From JASLDZ01 sp964244065 (GTDB taxonomy: Bacteria > Pseudomonadota > Alphaproteobacteria > Caulobacterales > Caulobacteraceae), in contig CAXTHH010000001.1 in assembly GCA_964244065.1 (NCBI GenBank), positions 620,001-684,000 of the forward strand: DNA of 64,000 nt, written 5' to 3'. The translations under genes were made by a program, and so were the position numbers. Shown here piece after piece: positions 1 through 8,669 of this stretch. The notes beneath the pieces are model-generated. The model did no database searches. It had not been told where the DNA came from and saw nothing but the letters and a program-made list of their open reading frames with translations. The number at the start of each line of letters is the position of its first letter. Position 1 is the stretch's first letter.

Positions 1-369
1 CGCCTGGGCGCGGGTCTGGCGCTGCTCGGTGGTCAGCGCGGCCTGCTGCCCCTGGAAAGCGGTGAGCTCGGTCTGCAGGGCGTCGGCCTCGGGCTTCAGC
101 TCGGCCTGCACCTGGGCCACCAGCTGGCGCAGGCGCTCGGTCATGGCGCGCCCGGCGCTCGACTGGCCGATGGCCCGCGCCGACGAGATCATGCACATGC
201 CGGTGATCGGCGGTCCGTTGGTGGGCGGGGCGGCGGCCGGAGCGCCAGCGGCCGCCGCGGCCGCGGCGGGTCGAGCCGGCGCGGGGGCGGCTCCGCGGGC
301 CTGGGCGGAGGCGGCCGTGGCGGCGGCCGTCAGGGCGAGCGCCATGGCGGCGGTGGCGAGCGTCTTCAC
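1..369 (-). CDS. OmpH/Skp-family periplasmic chaperone (partial, C-terminus off the window)
   Basis: Skp/OmpH chaperones hold unfolded outer-membrane proteins in the periplasm and hand them to the BAM complex. The frame starts at a GTG at 369 and opens with a signal peptide (KTLATAAMALALTAAATAASAQA). An Ala/Pro-rich stretch follows (about residues 24-50), then a segment with an ITGMCMISSARAIG core and a Gln/Glu-rich, probably coiled-coil region (residues about 75-123) running off the left edge. It lies 17 nt downstream of bamA on the same strand, the usual bamA-skp arrangement. The Ala/Pro linker after the signal peptide is unusual for Skp and resembles the one in the adjacent BamA. The family call is good; the missing end prevents a length check. 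Confidence 0.8.
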   Translation of the reverse strand, partial: MKTLATAAMALALTAAATAASAQARGAAPAPARPAAAAAAAGAPAAAPPTNGPPITGMCMISSARAIGQSSAGRAMTERLRQLVAQVQAELKPEADALQTELTAFQGQQAALTTEQRQTRAQA

Positions 370-386
370 GGTGGGTATCTTCCTGG

Positions 387-3011
387 TCAGAACTGGGTGT
401 TGGTGGAGAAGCGGAACGCCTCTTCCTTGTCGTAGGACGCTTTGGACAGAACCTTGCTGAAATCGAGGCGGATCGGCCCGAGCGGCGAAGTCCAGAACAC
501 GCTGATGCCGGCCGAGGCGCGCAGCTTCAGGTCGTCGTTGGTGAAGGGGCTCTGGTTCTTGATGCGTGCGTCCAGCAGCCCCAGCGTGCCGAAGTCGGTG
601 AACAGGGCGGTGCGGATCCCGTACTGCTCAGGCAGGTAATTGGGCACCGTCAGCTCCACGGTGCCGATGGCGTAGAGCTTGCCGCCCAGCGCCTCGTCGT
701 AAAGCGTGTCGCGCGGCCCGATGCCGGCGGTCTCGAAGCCGCGGAAGGTCGCCCCGCCCTTGTAGAAGCGGTCGTTCACGCGCACGGCGTCGCCGCCGAA
801 CGGCTGGGTGTAGCCCGCCTGCCCGGTCACGCTCAGGACGAAGCGCGGCGTGAAGCCGTAGTAGAAGGACGCCGTGCCCTCCGAACGCAGGTAGCGGACG
901 TCCCCGCCGAGGCCGGCCACCGCCTGGTCGAGCTGCAGCACGTAGCCGCGAGTCGGGCGGATCGGGTCGTTCCGCTTGTCGAAATTAATCGTATAGCCGA
1001 TCAGCGAGGTGAAGCTGTCGCCGCGCTGTGAGCATAGGGACAGCGAAGTGGCGCCCGCGGCGCAAAGCTCGTCGCTGACGAACACTTCATCGGCGTGGAA
1101 TTGGTAGCGCGCGCGGAAGTAGGTGTTGAGGTTCAGCGGGAAGCCGATGCGCACGCCGCCGCCGTTCGACTCCGAGGTGTAGCCGGAATACTGGCTGAAG
1201 TCGAAGCGGTAGGAGAACAGGTCGATGCCGCCAGCCAGGTCGCGGCCCAGGAAGCGCGGCTCGGTGAAGCGGAAGTCGACCTGGCGGCGCAAGGAACCGA
1301 CCGAAGCGCGCAACGACACGTCCTGGCCGGTCCCGCGGAAGTTGTGCTGGCTGATGCCCACGTCGAGCAGGAGCTGATCGACCGTGGAGTAGCCGGCGCC
1401 CAGGCTGAGCTCGCCCGTGGGCTGCTCCTGGATCTTGACGCGCAGCACCGTCTTGTCGGGCGCGCTGCCGGGATACTGATCGATGTCCACGGTCTTGAAG
1501 AAGCTGAGACGCTTCACCTCGATCTTCGATCGATCGACCAGCACGCGGTTGTAGGCGTCGCCTTCGGCCAGTCGCAGCTCGCGACGGATCACGTAGTCCT
1601 GCGTGGTGGTGTTGCCGACGATGTCGATGCGCTCAACGTAGACGCGTGGGCCTTCCTTCACGCGGAAGGTGACGTCCACGGTTTGCGTTTTCGGGTTGGC
1701 GCGGGGCTGCGGCTGGATGTCCACGAAGGCGAAGCCGGAGGCGCCCGCGGCGAAGGTCAGCGAGTCCACCGCCGACTCGATCTGGTCGGAGCGGAACGGC
1801 TGGCCCTCGCGGATGGGCAGGAGCGCCTTGAGGAAGTCGCCGTTCAGGCGCTTCAGGTCGGTCTGCACGTCCAGCTTGCCGAACTTGTACTTGGGACCTT
1901 CCTCGACCACGTAGGTCAGGGCGAAGCTCTTGCGGTCGGGGTTCAGCTCGGCCGTCGAGGACAGCACGCGGAAGTCGTAGTAACCCTTGTTGGCGTAGAA
2001 CTTGCGCAGCTGCTCGCGGTCGTACTCGATTCGGTCAGGGTCGTAGTTGTCGTTGGAGGTGAAGAACCGGTACCAGGCGGTCTCCTTCGTGACGACGACG
2101 TCGCGCAGGGCGTTGTCGCTGAACACCTTGTTGCCGAGAAAATTGATCCGCTGGATGCCGGTCTTCGGCCCCTCGGTGATCTCGAAGACGAGGTCCACGC
2201 GCTTCTGCGGCAGGTTCACGATCTTGGGCGTGACCGCCGCCGTGATGCGGCCGGAGCGGCGGTAGAGCTCCACGATCTTCTGCACGTCGGCCAGCACGGA
2301 AGCCTTGGTGAAGATGCCGCGCGGGTGGATGGAGATCTCGTCGCGCAGCTTCTCGTCGTTCAGCGCCGAGTTCCCCTCGAAGACCACCTGGTTGATGATG
2401 GGGTTCTCGACCACGCGCACCACGAGGTCGCCGTTCGGCCGCAGCTCGAACCGCTCGTCGGAGAACAGCTCGGTGCGGGCCAGCGTCTTGAGCGCCAGAT
2501 CGAGGCGGGCCGCATCCACCGTGTCGCCCGCCGAGATGGGCAGGTAGGCGATGATGGTCGAGGCCTCGATCCGCTCGTTGCCCTCCACCAGGATGCGGCG
2601 GACCACGCCCGACTGGATGGCGGGCGCGCGTGAGGCGGCGGGGTCGGCGGCGGCCTGGGCCTGGGCGGCGGCGGGGCTGGGCACGCCGCGCCCGGCGTTG
2701 GCGTCCTCCGGCGTGGGGGTGGGCTGGGGCGCGGGGCCGTTCGGAGCCGAGGCGCCGCCCGGGACCGAGCGGCCGTCGTCGGCTGCGGCGGAGGCGGGCG
2801 CCTCGCGGTTCGACGGCGCCCCGTCTCCGGCGGCCGTGCCCGTGGAGCTGGAGCTCTGGACGTTCGGCGCGGGACCGGGCTGCACCGGAGGCGCGGAGCC
2901 CCCTGTGGCGCTCGGAACCTGGGCGAAGGCGGGACCAGCCAGGGCGGTGCCGGCCAGGAGCACGGCCGCGCCCGCGCCCAGCGCTGTCCTACGTTGCGAA
3001 GTGGCGATCAT
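387..3011 (-). CDS. bamA: Outer membrane protein assembly factor BamA
   Basis: BamA is the central beta-barrel of the BAM complex, which folds and inserts outer-membrane proteins. The 874-residue product has a signal peptide (about 1-31, ending AGPAFAQ), then roughly 100 residues of low-complexity Pro/Ala/Ser/Gly sequence. POTRA repeats begin near residue 135 (VRRILVEGNERIEAS), and the C-terminal half is a 16-stranded Omp85 barrel with a terminal aromatic residue (STNTQF). The barrel motif VRIGFPL and the closing segment GPIRLDFSKVL are typical. It is longer than the usual 770-810 residues because of the N-terminal linker. It lies 32 nt downstream of rseP and upstream of the Skp gene. Confidence 0.96.
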   Translation of the reverse strand: MIATSQRRTALGAGAAVLLAGTALAGPAFAQVPSATGGSAPPVQPGPAPNVQSSSSTGTAAGDGAPSNREAPASAAADDGRSVPGGASAPNGPAPQPTPTPEDANAGRGVPSPAAAQAQAAADPAASRAPAIQSGVVRRILVEGNERIEASTIIAYLPISAGDTVDAARLDLALKTLARTELFSDERFELRPNGDLVVRVVENPIINQVVFEGNSALNDEKLRDEISIHPRGIFTKASVLADVQKIVELYRRSGRITAAVTPKIVNLPQKRVDLVFEITEGPKTGIQRINFLGNKVFSDNALRDVVVTKETAWYRFFTSNDNYDPDRIEYDREQLRKFYANKGYYDFRVLSSTAELNPDRKSFALTYVVEEGPKYKFGKLDVQTDLKRLNGDFLKALLPIREGQPFRSDQIESAVDSLTFAAGASGFAFVDIQPQPRANPKTQTVDVTFRVKEGPRVYVERIDIVGNTTTQDYVIRRELRLAEGDAYNRVLVDRSKIEVKRLSFFKTVDIDQYPGSAPDKTVLRVKIQEQPTGELSLGAGYSTVDQLLLDVGISQHNFRGTGQDVSLRASVGSLRRQVDFRFTEPRFLGRDLAGGIDLFSYRFDFSQYSGYTSESNGGGVRIGFPLNLNTYFRARYQFHADEVFVSDELCAAGATSLSLCSQRGDSFTSLIGYTINFDKRNDPIRPTRGYVLQLDQAVAGLGGDVRYLRSEGTASFYYGFTPRFVLSVTGQAGYTQPFGGDAVRVNDRFYKGGATFRGFETAGIGPRDTLYDEALGGKLYAIGTVELTVPNYLPEQYGIRTALFTDFGTLGLLDARIKNQSPFTNDDLKLRASAGISVFWTSPLGPIRLDFSKVLSKASYDKEEAFRFSTNTQF

Positions 3012-3043
3012 TCATCCAGCCGGAGAAAGCGGGTGGCGCGGCG

Positions 3044-4273
3044 TCACGACAGGCCGCCGCCCCACAGTTTGAACAGACGCATCGGCTGGATGTCGTTCCA
3101 GGTCGCGAACAACATCAGGCCGAGCAGCAGCGCCAGCCCCACCCGGTAGCCGGCCGCCTGCACGCTCGCCGCCACCGGACGCCGGGCGACCGCCTCATAC
3201 GCGTAGAACACGAGGTGTCCTCCGTCCAGCACCGGCACGGGCAGCAGGTTCATGAAGCCGATCGAGACGGAGAGCACGGCGGCCCAGCTGAGCAGGGTCG
3301 CGGCGATGGAGCCGATCATGGCGCCCGTGTTGGGCGCGCCCGCGCTGGACGCCTTCACCAGCGCGCCCGAGACCTGGGCGATGCGGATCGGGCCGCCCAG
3401 CTGATCGGCCGAGGCGCGCCCGGTGACCACGCGGCCGATGTAGAAGACAGTGGTGCCGATGATGTCTCCCACCCGGCGCACGGAGCTGGTGACAGCCTCG
3501 GCGGGCCCGTAGCGGTGGCGGAAGGTGTCGGCGGGATCGCGCGAGCCTGCGAGCCCCAGGTAGCCCACCGTGATCGGGCGGCCGGTGAAAGGCTCGGGCT
3601 GGGTGCGGGCCGCCGGCGTGGCGGTGAGCCGCAGGGTCGCATCGCCGCGCCGCAGGTCGAAGGCGATCGGCTGGCCGGCGCGCAGCTGCACGTGCTGCAC
3701 CACCTCGCCGAAGTCCTCCACCGGCCGACCGTCCACCTTGGTGACGAGGTCGCCGGCGCGGAAGCCGGCCGCCGCGGCGGGGCCGCCCGCCTGCACCAGG
3801 CCGACGCGCGGGCGGGTCATCTGCGCGCCGATCGCCATGGCGATGAGGCTGAACAGGAACACCGCCAGGATGAAGTTGGCGATGGGGCCGGCCGCAACCA
3901 CGACCGCGCGGACCCAAACCGGCTTGAAGTGGAAGTAGTTGGAGACGGCCGCCGGGCCGCGCTGCTTGACGATCTCGTCGCGGAACTCGGCCAGCTCTTC
4001 CTGGTCCGGGACGGAGGAGCTGGCGTTGGCGTCGCCGTTGAAGCGCACGTAGCCGCCGAGCGGCAGCCAGCCGATGCGCCACTCCACGCCGGCGCGGTCA
4101 CGCCAGCTGGCGATCGCGCGGCCGAAGCCGATGGAGAAGCGATCCACCTCCACCCCCAGCCAGCGCGCGGCGAGGAAGTGCCCGAGCTCGTGCACGGTGA
4201 CCACCAGCGTCAGCACCGCCAGGAACGGCAGCACGTACAGCGCGATGTTGGGCAGGAGCGCGGCGAGGTTCAT
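3044..4273 (-). CDS. rseP: RIP metalloprotease RseP (site-2 protease)
   Basis: Inner-membrane zinc protease of the site-2 family; in alphaproteobacteria such enzymes (MmpA in Caulobacter) cut membrane-tethered regulators, and in gammaproteobacteria RseA. The HExxH zinc motif is visible as HELGH at residues 28-32 in the first membrane helix. A PDZ domain occupies the middle (AGGPAAAAGFRAGDLVTKVDG), and the LDG motif in a late helix (PVPVLDGGHLVFY) supplies the third zinc ligand. At 409 residues it has one PDZ domain by inspection, like MmpA. The start lies 11 nt downstream of the dxr stop codon, inside the dxr-rseP-bamA chain found across proteobacteria. Confidence 0.95.
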   Translation of the reverse strand: MNLAALLPNIALYVLPFLAVLTLVVTVHELGHFLAARWLGVEVDRFSIGFGRAIASWRDRAGVEWRIGWLPLGGYVRFNGDANASSSVPDQEELAEFRDEIVKQRGPAAVSNYFHFKPVWVRAVVVAAGPIANFILAVFLFSLIAMAIGAQMTRPRVGLVQAGGPAAAAGFRAGDLVTKVDGRPVEDFGEVVQHVQLRAGQPIAFDLRRGDATLRLTATPAARTQPEPFTGRPITVGYLGLAGSRDPADTFRHRYGPAEAVTSSVRRVGDIIGTTVFYIGRVVTGRASADQLGGPIRIAQVSGALVKASSAGAPNTGAMIGSIAATLLSWAAVLSVSIGFMNLLPVPVLDGGHLVFYAYEAVARRPVAASVQAAGYRVGLALLLGLMLFATWNDIQPMRLFKLWGGGLS

Positions 4274-4284
4274 GGCGACGGCCT

Positions 4285-5484
4285 TCAGCTCGGGCGGCTG
4301 CGGCGCGCGATGGCCGCATCCGCGATGACGCGGGCGCCCGCGTCGACCATGAGGGCCGTTTCGAGCGCCGCGTCGACCCCCGTCGCAATTTCCGTTCCGT
4401 TGACCATGGCCAAGGTGTCTTCCACGATTGCGGCGATGTCGAGGAAGCCGATGCGTCCGTCCAGGAACGCGGCCACGCCGCGCTCATTGGCCGCGTTGAA
4501 GGCGGCGGGCGCGCCGCCCCCCGCGCGCAGCGCCTCGCGGGCAAGGCGCAGCGCGGGAAAGCGGTCGAGGTCGGGCGCCTCGAAGGTGAGCTGGGCCAGC
4601 CTGGGCAGGTCCAGCCGCTCGGCGGGCCAGGCGATGCGCTCGGGCCAGGCGAAGGCCGTGGAGATGGGGCTCTTCATGTCCGGCGGGCCGAGCTGGGCCA
4701 GGGTCGAGCCGTCCTGGTACTCCACCGCGCTGTGCACGACGGACTGCGGGTGGACCACCACCTCGATCCTGTCCTCGGCCATGTCGAACAGGTAGCTGGC
4801 CTCGATCAGCTCCAGCCCCTTGTTGGCCATGGAGGCGCTGTCCACGCTGATCTTGGCGCCCATGCTCCAGTTCGGGTGCGCCACGGCCTGGGCGGGCGTG
4901 GCGGCGCGCATGGCGTCCTTGGTCCAGGTGCGGAACGGGCCGCCCGACGCCGTCAGGATCAGCCGCGCCACCCGGTCGCGCGCGGCGGGATGCAGCGCCT
5001 GGAAGATGGCGGAGTGCTCGCTGTCGACGGGGATCACCTCGCCGCCCGCTTGGCGCGCCGCGGCGAGCAGAGCCGGGCCCATGCAGACCAGGCTCTCCTT
5101 GTTGGCCAGCGCCACCGTGGCGCCGGTGCGCGCGGCGGCCAGGGTCGGGCGCAGGCCTGCCGCGCCCACCACGGCGGCCATCACCCAGTCCGCGCCCATG
5201 CCCGCGGCGGCCTCGACCACCGCGTCGTCGCCGCAGGCGGTGCGCAGGTCCTCGCCGGCCAGCAGTGCGGCGAGCTCGGCATGACAGCTCTCGTCGGCGC
5301 AGACAGTCAGCTGCGGTCGCCAGCGCCGCGCCTGCTCGGCCAGGAGCTTGACGTTGCGCCCGGCCGCCAGGGCGACGACGTCTACCTCCGCCCCGCCCGC
5401 CTCCGACACGTGGGCCAGCAGGTCGAGCGTGGAGACCCCGATGCTCCCCGTGGAGCCGAGGACGGAGACCTTGCGGCTGCGCAT
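4285..5484 (-). CDS. dxr: 1-deoxy-D-xylulose-5-phosphate reductoisomerase
   Basis: Converts 1-deoxy-D-xylulose 5-phosphate to 2-C-methyl-D-erythritol 4-phosphate with NADPH, the committed step of the MEP isoprenoid pathway. The N-terminal NADPH-binding motif is LGSTGSIG (residues 9-16). The catalytic region contains ALANKESLV, the metal-binding VDSEHSAIFQ and SANKGLELIEA-like segment (MANKGLELIEASYLFD). Product 399 residues, normal for the family. The ATG at 5484 overlaps the cdsA stop by one base (TGATG), implying translational coupling. The frame stays open further upstream, but that stretch overlaps cdsA and shows no family similarity. Confidence 0.96.
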   Translation of the reverse strand: MRSRKVSVLGSTGSIGVSTLDLLAHVSEAGGAEVDVVALAAGRNVKLLAEQARRWRPQLTVCADESCHAELAALLAGEDLRTACGDDAVVEAAAGMGADWVMAAVVGAAGLRPTLAAARTGATVALANKESLVCMGPALLAAARQAGGEVIPVDSEHSAIFQALHPAARDRVARLILTASGGPFRTWTKDAMRAATPAQAVAHPNWSMGAKISVDSASMANKGLELIEASYLFDMAEDRIEVVVHPQSVVHSAVEYQDGSTLAQLGPPDMKSPISTAFAWPERIAWPAERLDLPRLAQLTFEAPDLDRFPALRLAREALRAGGGAPAAFNAANERGVAAFLDGRIGFLDIAAIVEDTLAMVNGTEIATGVDAALETALMVDAGARVIADAAIARRSRPS

Positions 5485-6347
5485 CAGGCCGACCAGCCCG
5501 CCTTGGCCAGCAGGCGCGCGCCGGCCACCGCCAGCGCCGCGAACATCAAGCCGTCCACCCGGTCCAAGAGTCCTCCGTGCCCGGGGATCAGGTCCCCTGA
5601 GTCCTTCACGCCGAAGCGGCGCTTCAACATCGATTCCAAGAGATCGCCCCCCATGGTGGCGAGCGCACCCACCAGCCCAACTCCGGCGCATAGCCACGGG
5701 CCGGGCGCGCCCATGGATCGGAAGACCGCGCCGGTGGCCATCGCCGCGGCCACTCCGGCCACCAGGCCGCCCCAGAACCCCGACCATGTCTTGTTGGGCG
5801 AGAAGCGCGGCCAAAGCTTGGGTCCTCCGAGCGTGCTGCCGATCACGAACGCCGCGCTGTCCGCCGCCCAGGCGATGAACAGCATGAGGAGCACCCACAC
5901 GCGCCCGCCGTCCTCGCCGTGCTGCACGTCCGCCAGCCGCAGCCACCACAGCGCCACGACCGGCGCGCCGAGGTACAGCACGCCGAAGGCCGTGTCCGCC
6001 GGCCGGCGCGTCAGGTCGAACACGCGCGCCAGGCCCGCCACGAGCAGGGCCGCCCCCACCAGCGTGAGCCAGGCGATGTGCGGGTGGCCGAAGTACCCCG
6101 TGAACAGCGCCAGCAGCACACCCACGAGCACCGCCGTGCCCGCGCGCGTGGGGGCCGGGGGCGCCGCCATGCGGCCCCACTCCAGCGACAGCACCGCGAC
6201 AGCCACCGACAGCAGCACCAGCAGCAGCGTGCCGCCGAGCCAGACCGCCAGCAGGGTGAGCGGAATCAGGACCGCGGCCGAGAGGAGCCGCAGACTGAGG
6301 TTGCGCCAGTCGAACGGACGGCGATCAGCCGGCGGCGCGGACGTCAT
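5484..6347 (-). CDS. cdsA: Phosphatidate cytidylyltransferase
   Basis: Makes CDP-diacylglycerol from phosphatidate and CTP, the branch point of phospholipid synthesis, at the inner membrane. The 287-residue product has about seven to eight hydrophobic helices and the CTP-transferase signature near the C-terminus (GDLLESMLKRRFGVKDSG followed by PGHGGLLDRVDGLM). I chose the ATG at 6347 (MTSAPPADRR), which overlaps the end of uppS by 23 nt. A longer open frame exists but is only the uppS shadow. It belongs to the uppS-cdsA-dxr-rseP-bamA operon. Confidence 0.94.
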   Translation of the reverse strand: MTSAPPADRRPFDWRNLSLRLLSAAVLIPLTLLAVWLGGTLLLVLLSVAVAVLSLEWGRMAAPPAPTRAGTAVLVGVLLALFTGYFGHPHIAWLTLVGAALLVAGLARVFDLTRRPADTAFGVLYLGAPVVALWWLRLADVQHGEDGGRVWVLLMLFIAWAADSAAFVIGSTLGGPKLWPRFSPNKTWSGFWGGLVAGVAAAMATGAVFRSMGAPGPWLCAGVGLVGALATMGGDLLESMLKRRFGVKDSGDLIPGHGGLLDRVDGLMFAALAVAGARLLAKAGWSA

Positions 6348-7083
6348 CCACCTCCGCCCCGCCATAGCGCCGGTCGCGCGCGGCGAACTCGGCGACGGCC
6401 TCCGCCAGCGGCGCCTGGCCGTAGTCGGGCCACAGCACGTCCTGGAACACCAGCTCGGCATAGGCCGCCTCCCACAGGAGGAAGTTGGACAGCCGCCGCT
6501 CGCCCGAGGTGCGGATCACCAGGTCTAGGGGGGGGCTCTGGGCGGTGGACAGGCGCGAAGCGATGGCTGATTCGTCCAGGTCCGCCGGCGCGCGCCCGGC
6601 GGCGATGTCGGCCGCGAGCTCCAGCGTCGCACGGGCCAGGTCGGCCCGGCCGCCGTAGTTGAAGGCCACCTGCAGGTGAAAGCGCCCGTTGCCGCGCGTG
6701 CGGCCCTCCGCGCGCTCGATCACCTCCAGGATGTCCGGCGCGAGCCCCTCGCGGCCGCCGATCACGTGCACGCGCACGCCCTCGCGGGCCAGCCGGTCGA
6801 GGTCGCTCTCCACATACGACTTCAGGAGGCGCATCAGCTCCGACACCTCGGACGGCGGCCGGCGCCAGTTCTCCGTCGAGAAGCCGAACACGGTCAGCCA
6901 CTCGATCCCAAGGTGGGGCGCCGCCTCCACGGTGCGCTTCAGCGCCTGCACGCCCTCCCGGTGGCCGAAGGTGCGCGGCAGGCCGCGGCGACGGGCCCAG
7001 CGGCCGTTGCCGTCCATGATGATGGCGACGTGGCGCGGCGGAGGCGTGTCGGAGGCGGCGTTCAGCCCACGCGACGGCGACAT
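6325..7083 (-). CDS. uppS: Isoprenyl transferase (undecaprenyl diphosphate synthase)
   Basis: Cis-prenyltransferase that condenses isopentenyl diphosphate onto farnesyl diphosphate, giving the C55 lipid carrier for peptidoglycan and O-antigen. The catalytic motif IIMDGNGRWA is at residues 21-30 (Asp24). FGFSTENWRRP, the later RTSGERRLSNFLLW and the C-terminal ELVFQDVLWPDY motif are all in place. Length 252 is typical. It precedes cdsA with a short overlap and follows frr by 52 nt, so lipid carrier, phospholipid and isoprenoid supply sit in one transcription unit. Confidence 0.95.
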   Translation of the reverse strand: MSPSRGLNAASDTPPPRHVAIIMDGNGRWARRRGLPRTFGHREGVQALKRTVEAAPHLGIEWLTVFGFSTENWRRPPSEVSELMRLLKSYVESDLDRLAREGVRVHVIGGREGLAPDILEVIERAEGRTRGNGRFHLQVAFNYGGRADLARATLELAADIAAGRAPADLDESAIASRLSTAQSPPLDLVIRTSGERRLSNFLLWEAAYAELVFQDVLWPDYGQAPLAEAVAEFAARDRRYGGAEVDDVRAAG

Positions 7084-7135
7084 GGCGCCCTCCCCTGGCC
7101 CACCCGTTCGAACGCGCCCGTCCTGGCGGAGCGCA

Positions 7136-7693
7136 TCAAACCTGCATGATCTCTTGCTCTTTGGTGCGCAAGGCCTCGTCGATGCGCTTCACGGCGTCGT
7201 CGGTGAAGCCCTGGACGTCCTTGTCCGCGCGCTTCTGCTCGTCCTGGCTCATGTCGCCGGCCTTCTCGGCCTTCTTCAGGTCCTCGAGGGCGTCGCGGCG
7301 CACGTTGCGCACCGCCACCTTCTGCTGCTCGGCGTATTTGCCGGCGAGCTTGGCGAGATCCTTGCGGCGATCCTCGGTCAGGGGCGGGATCGGCACGCGC
7401 AGGGTCTGGCCGTCGACGATGGGGTTGAGCCCCAGGCCCGCGTTGCGGATCGCCTTGTCCACGGCGATCACCGTGCCCTTGTCCCACACGCTGACCGTGA
7501 TCATCCGCGGCTCGGGCACGCTGATGGCGGCCACCGAGGTGATCGGCGTCATGGAGCCGTAGGCCTCCACCATCACCGGCTCGATCAGGCCGGCGTTGGC
7601 GCGGCCGGTCCGCAGGCCCTGGAACTCCTCCTTGAGGGCGAGCACGGCCTTGTCCATCCGGTCCTTGTAGGTCTTCAGGTCAGGCTTGGGCAT
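7136..7693 (-). CDS. frr: Ribosome recycling factor
   Basis: RRF splits post-termination ribosomes together with EF-G. The 185-residue product aligns over its whole length with the family: the N-terminal region contains GLRTGRANAGLIEPV, the hinge VEAYGSMTPI, and the C-terminal part PIPPLTEDRRKDLAKLA and VRNVRRDALEDLKK. The start overlaps the end of pyrH by 14 nt, the standard pyrH-frr coupling. Confidence 0.97.
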   Translation of the reverse strand: MPKPDLKTYKDRMDKAVLALKEEFQGLRTGRANAGLIEPVMVEAYGSMTPITSVAAISVPEPRMITVSVWDKGTVIAVDKAIRNAGLGLNPIVDGQTLRVPIPPLTEDRRKDLAKLAGKYAEQQKVAVRNVRRDALEDLKKAEKAGDMSQDEQKRADKDVQGFTDDAVKRIDEALRTKEQEIMQV

Positions 7694-8474
7694 GGATCGG
7701 CTCGTCGGGGTTTGGAACGGAAGCGTCGTCGATGGTGGTGTGCGTTCCCTCGCCCGTCAGCACGCGCAGGAGCGAGCCCGGCTGGCGGATGGAGAACACC
7801 ACGATGGGAATCCCGCTCTCGCGCATCAGGCTGATCGCCGAGGCGTCCATCACGCGCAGGTCGCGGGAGAGCACGTCGAGGTAGCTGAGGCGGTCGTAGC
7901 GCTGGGCGTGCGGGTCGCGCTTGGGGTCGGCGGTGTAGACGCCGTCCACGCTGGTGCCCTTGAACAGCGCCTCGACGCCGATCTCCGCGGCGCGCAGGGC
8001 GGCGGCGGTGTCGGTGGTGAAGAAGGGGTTGCCCGTGCCGGCCGCGAAGATCACGACGCGGCCCTTCTCCAGGTGGCGCATGGCGCGGCGGCGGATGTAG
8101 GGCTCGCAGACGTTGGCCATGGGGATGGCGGACTGCACGCGCGTCTGCACGCCGTGGCGCTCCAGGGCGTTCTGCATGGCCAGGGCGTTCATCACCGTGG
8201 CGAGCATGCCCATGTAGTCGGCCTGGGCGCGCTCCATGCCCTTGGCGGCGCCGGACAGGCCGCGGAAGATGTTGCCGCCGCCGATCACCAGGCAGACTTC
8301 GACCCCGCGCTCGATCACCTCGGCGATCTCCGCGGCGATCACGTCGACCATGGCCATGTCGATGCCGTAGGGCTCCTGGCCCATCAGCACCTCGCCCGAC
8401 ACCTTGAGCAGGATCTTGCGGTAGCGCGGCGCGCGCGCGGGCGTGTCCGAGGCTGCAGGGGGCGTGTCTGTCAT
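7680..8474 (-). CDS. pyrH: UMP kinase
   Basis: Phosphorylates UMP to UDP with ATP (amino-acid-kinase fold, hexameric, feedback-inhibited by UTP in bacteria). Visible motifs: ILLKVSGEVLMG near the N-terminus, VIGGGNIFRG for phosphate binding, FAAGTGNPFFTTDTAA, and the late KGTSVDGVYTADPK. I prefer the ATG at 8474 (MTDTPPAASDT, 264 residues). The longer frame from 8546 would read through a REP-like palindrome and add a sequence not expected in PyrH. Confidence 0.95.
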   Translation of the reverse strand: MTDTPPAASDTPARAPRYRKILLKVSGEVLMGQEPYGIDMAMVDVIAAEIAEVIERGVEVCLVIGGGNIFRGLSGAAKGMERAQADYMGMLATVMNALAMQNALERHGVQTRVQSAIPMANVCEPYIRRRAMRHLEKGRVVIFAAGTGNPFFTTDTAAALRAAEIGVEALFKGTSVDGVYTADPKRDPHAQRYDRLSYLDVLSRDLRVMDASAISLMRESGIPIVVFSIRQPGSLLRVLTGEGTHTTIDDASVPNPDEPIHAQA

Positions 8475-8523
8475 CGGTCCTCGGCCGGAATCGCCCGGAG
8501 CTTGGGCGCCAGCATACTCCCCG

Positions 8524-8630
8524 CTCATCCCCGCGGAAGCGGGCACCCGGTGTGAGCGGCTCCGTCGAGGCCGGCATAGGCCCCCGTCGCACGCATGGCT
8601 AGAACGGGCTCCCCCTCCGGCGGGGATGAG
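8524..8630. repeat. Inverted pair of REP-like palindromes
   Basis: Two related palindromic units face each other in the tsf-pyrH gap. Unit A (8524-8543) reads CTCATCCCCGCGGAAGCGGG. Unit B (8611-8630) on the opposite strand reads CTCATCCCCGCCGGAGGGGG. Each has its own GC hairpin (CCCGC-GGAA-GCGGG in A; CCCC-GCCGGA-GGGG in B). The head-to-head arrangement resembles a BIME. It may affect mRNA stability or act as leftover mobile DNA; copy number elsewhere in the genome cannot be seen here. Confidence 0.6.
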
Positions 8631-8636
8631 CGAAGT

Positions 8637-8662
8637 GGGAGGGCTCTCGAAGGAGCCCTCCC
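8637..8662 (-). terminator. Strong hairpin downstream of tsf
   Basis: Perfect 10-bp stem GGGAGGGCTC / GAGCCCTCCC (8637-8646 and 8653-8662) with a 6-nt loop, starting 7 nt after the tsf stop. No clear U-tract follows, as is common in high-GC genomes, so it may be an attenuator, a processing signal or a weak terminator before pyrH. Confidence 0.6.
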
Positions 8663-8669
8663 GTGCAGG

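Noticed and set aside
1095..2633. A 512-codon plus-strand open frame antisense to bamA
   Set aside because: Shadow of bamA; no recognisable domain or ribosome-binding site.
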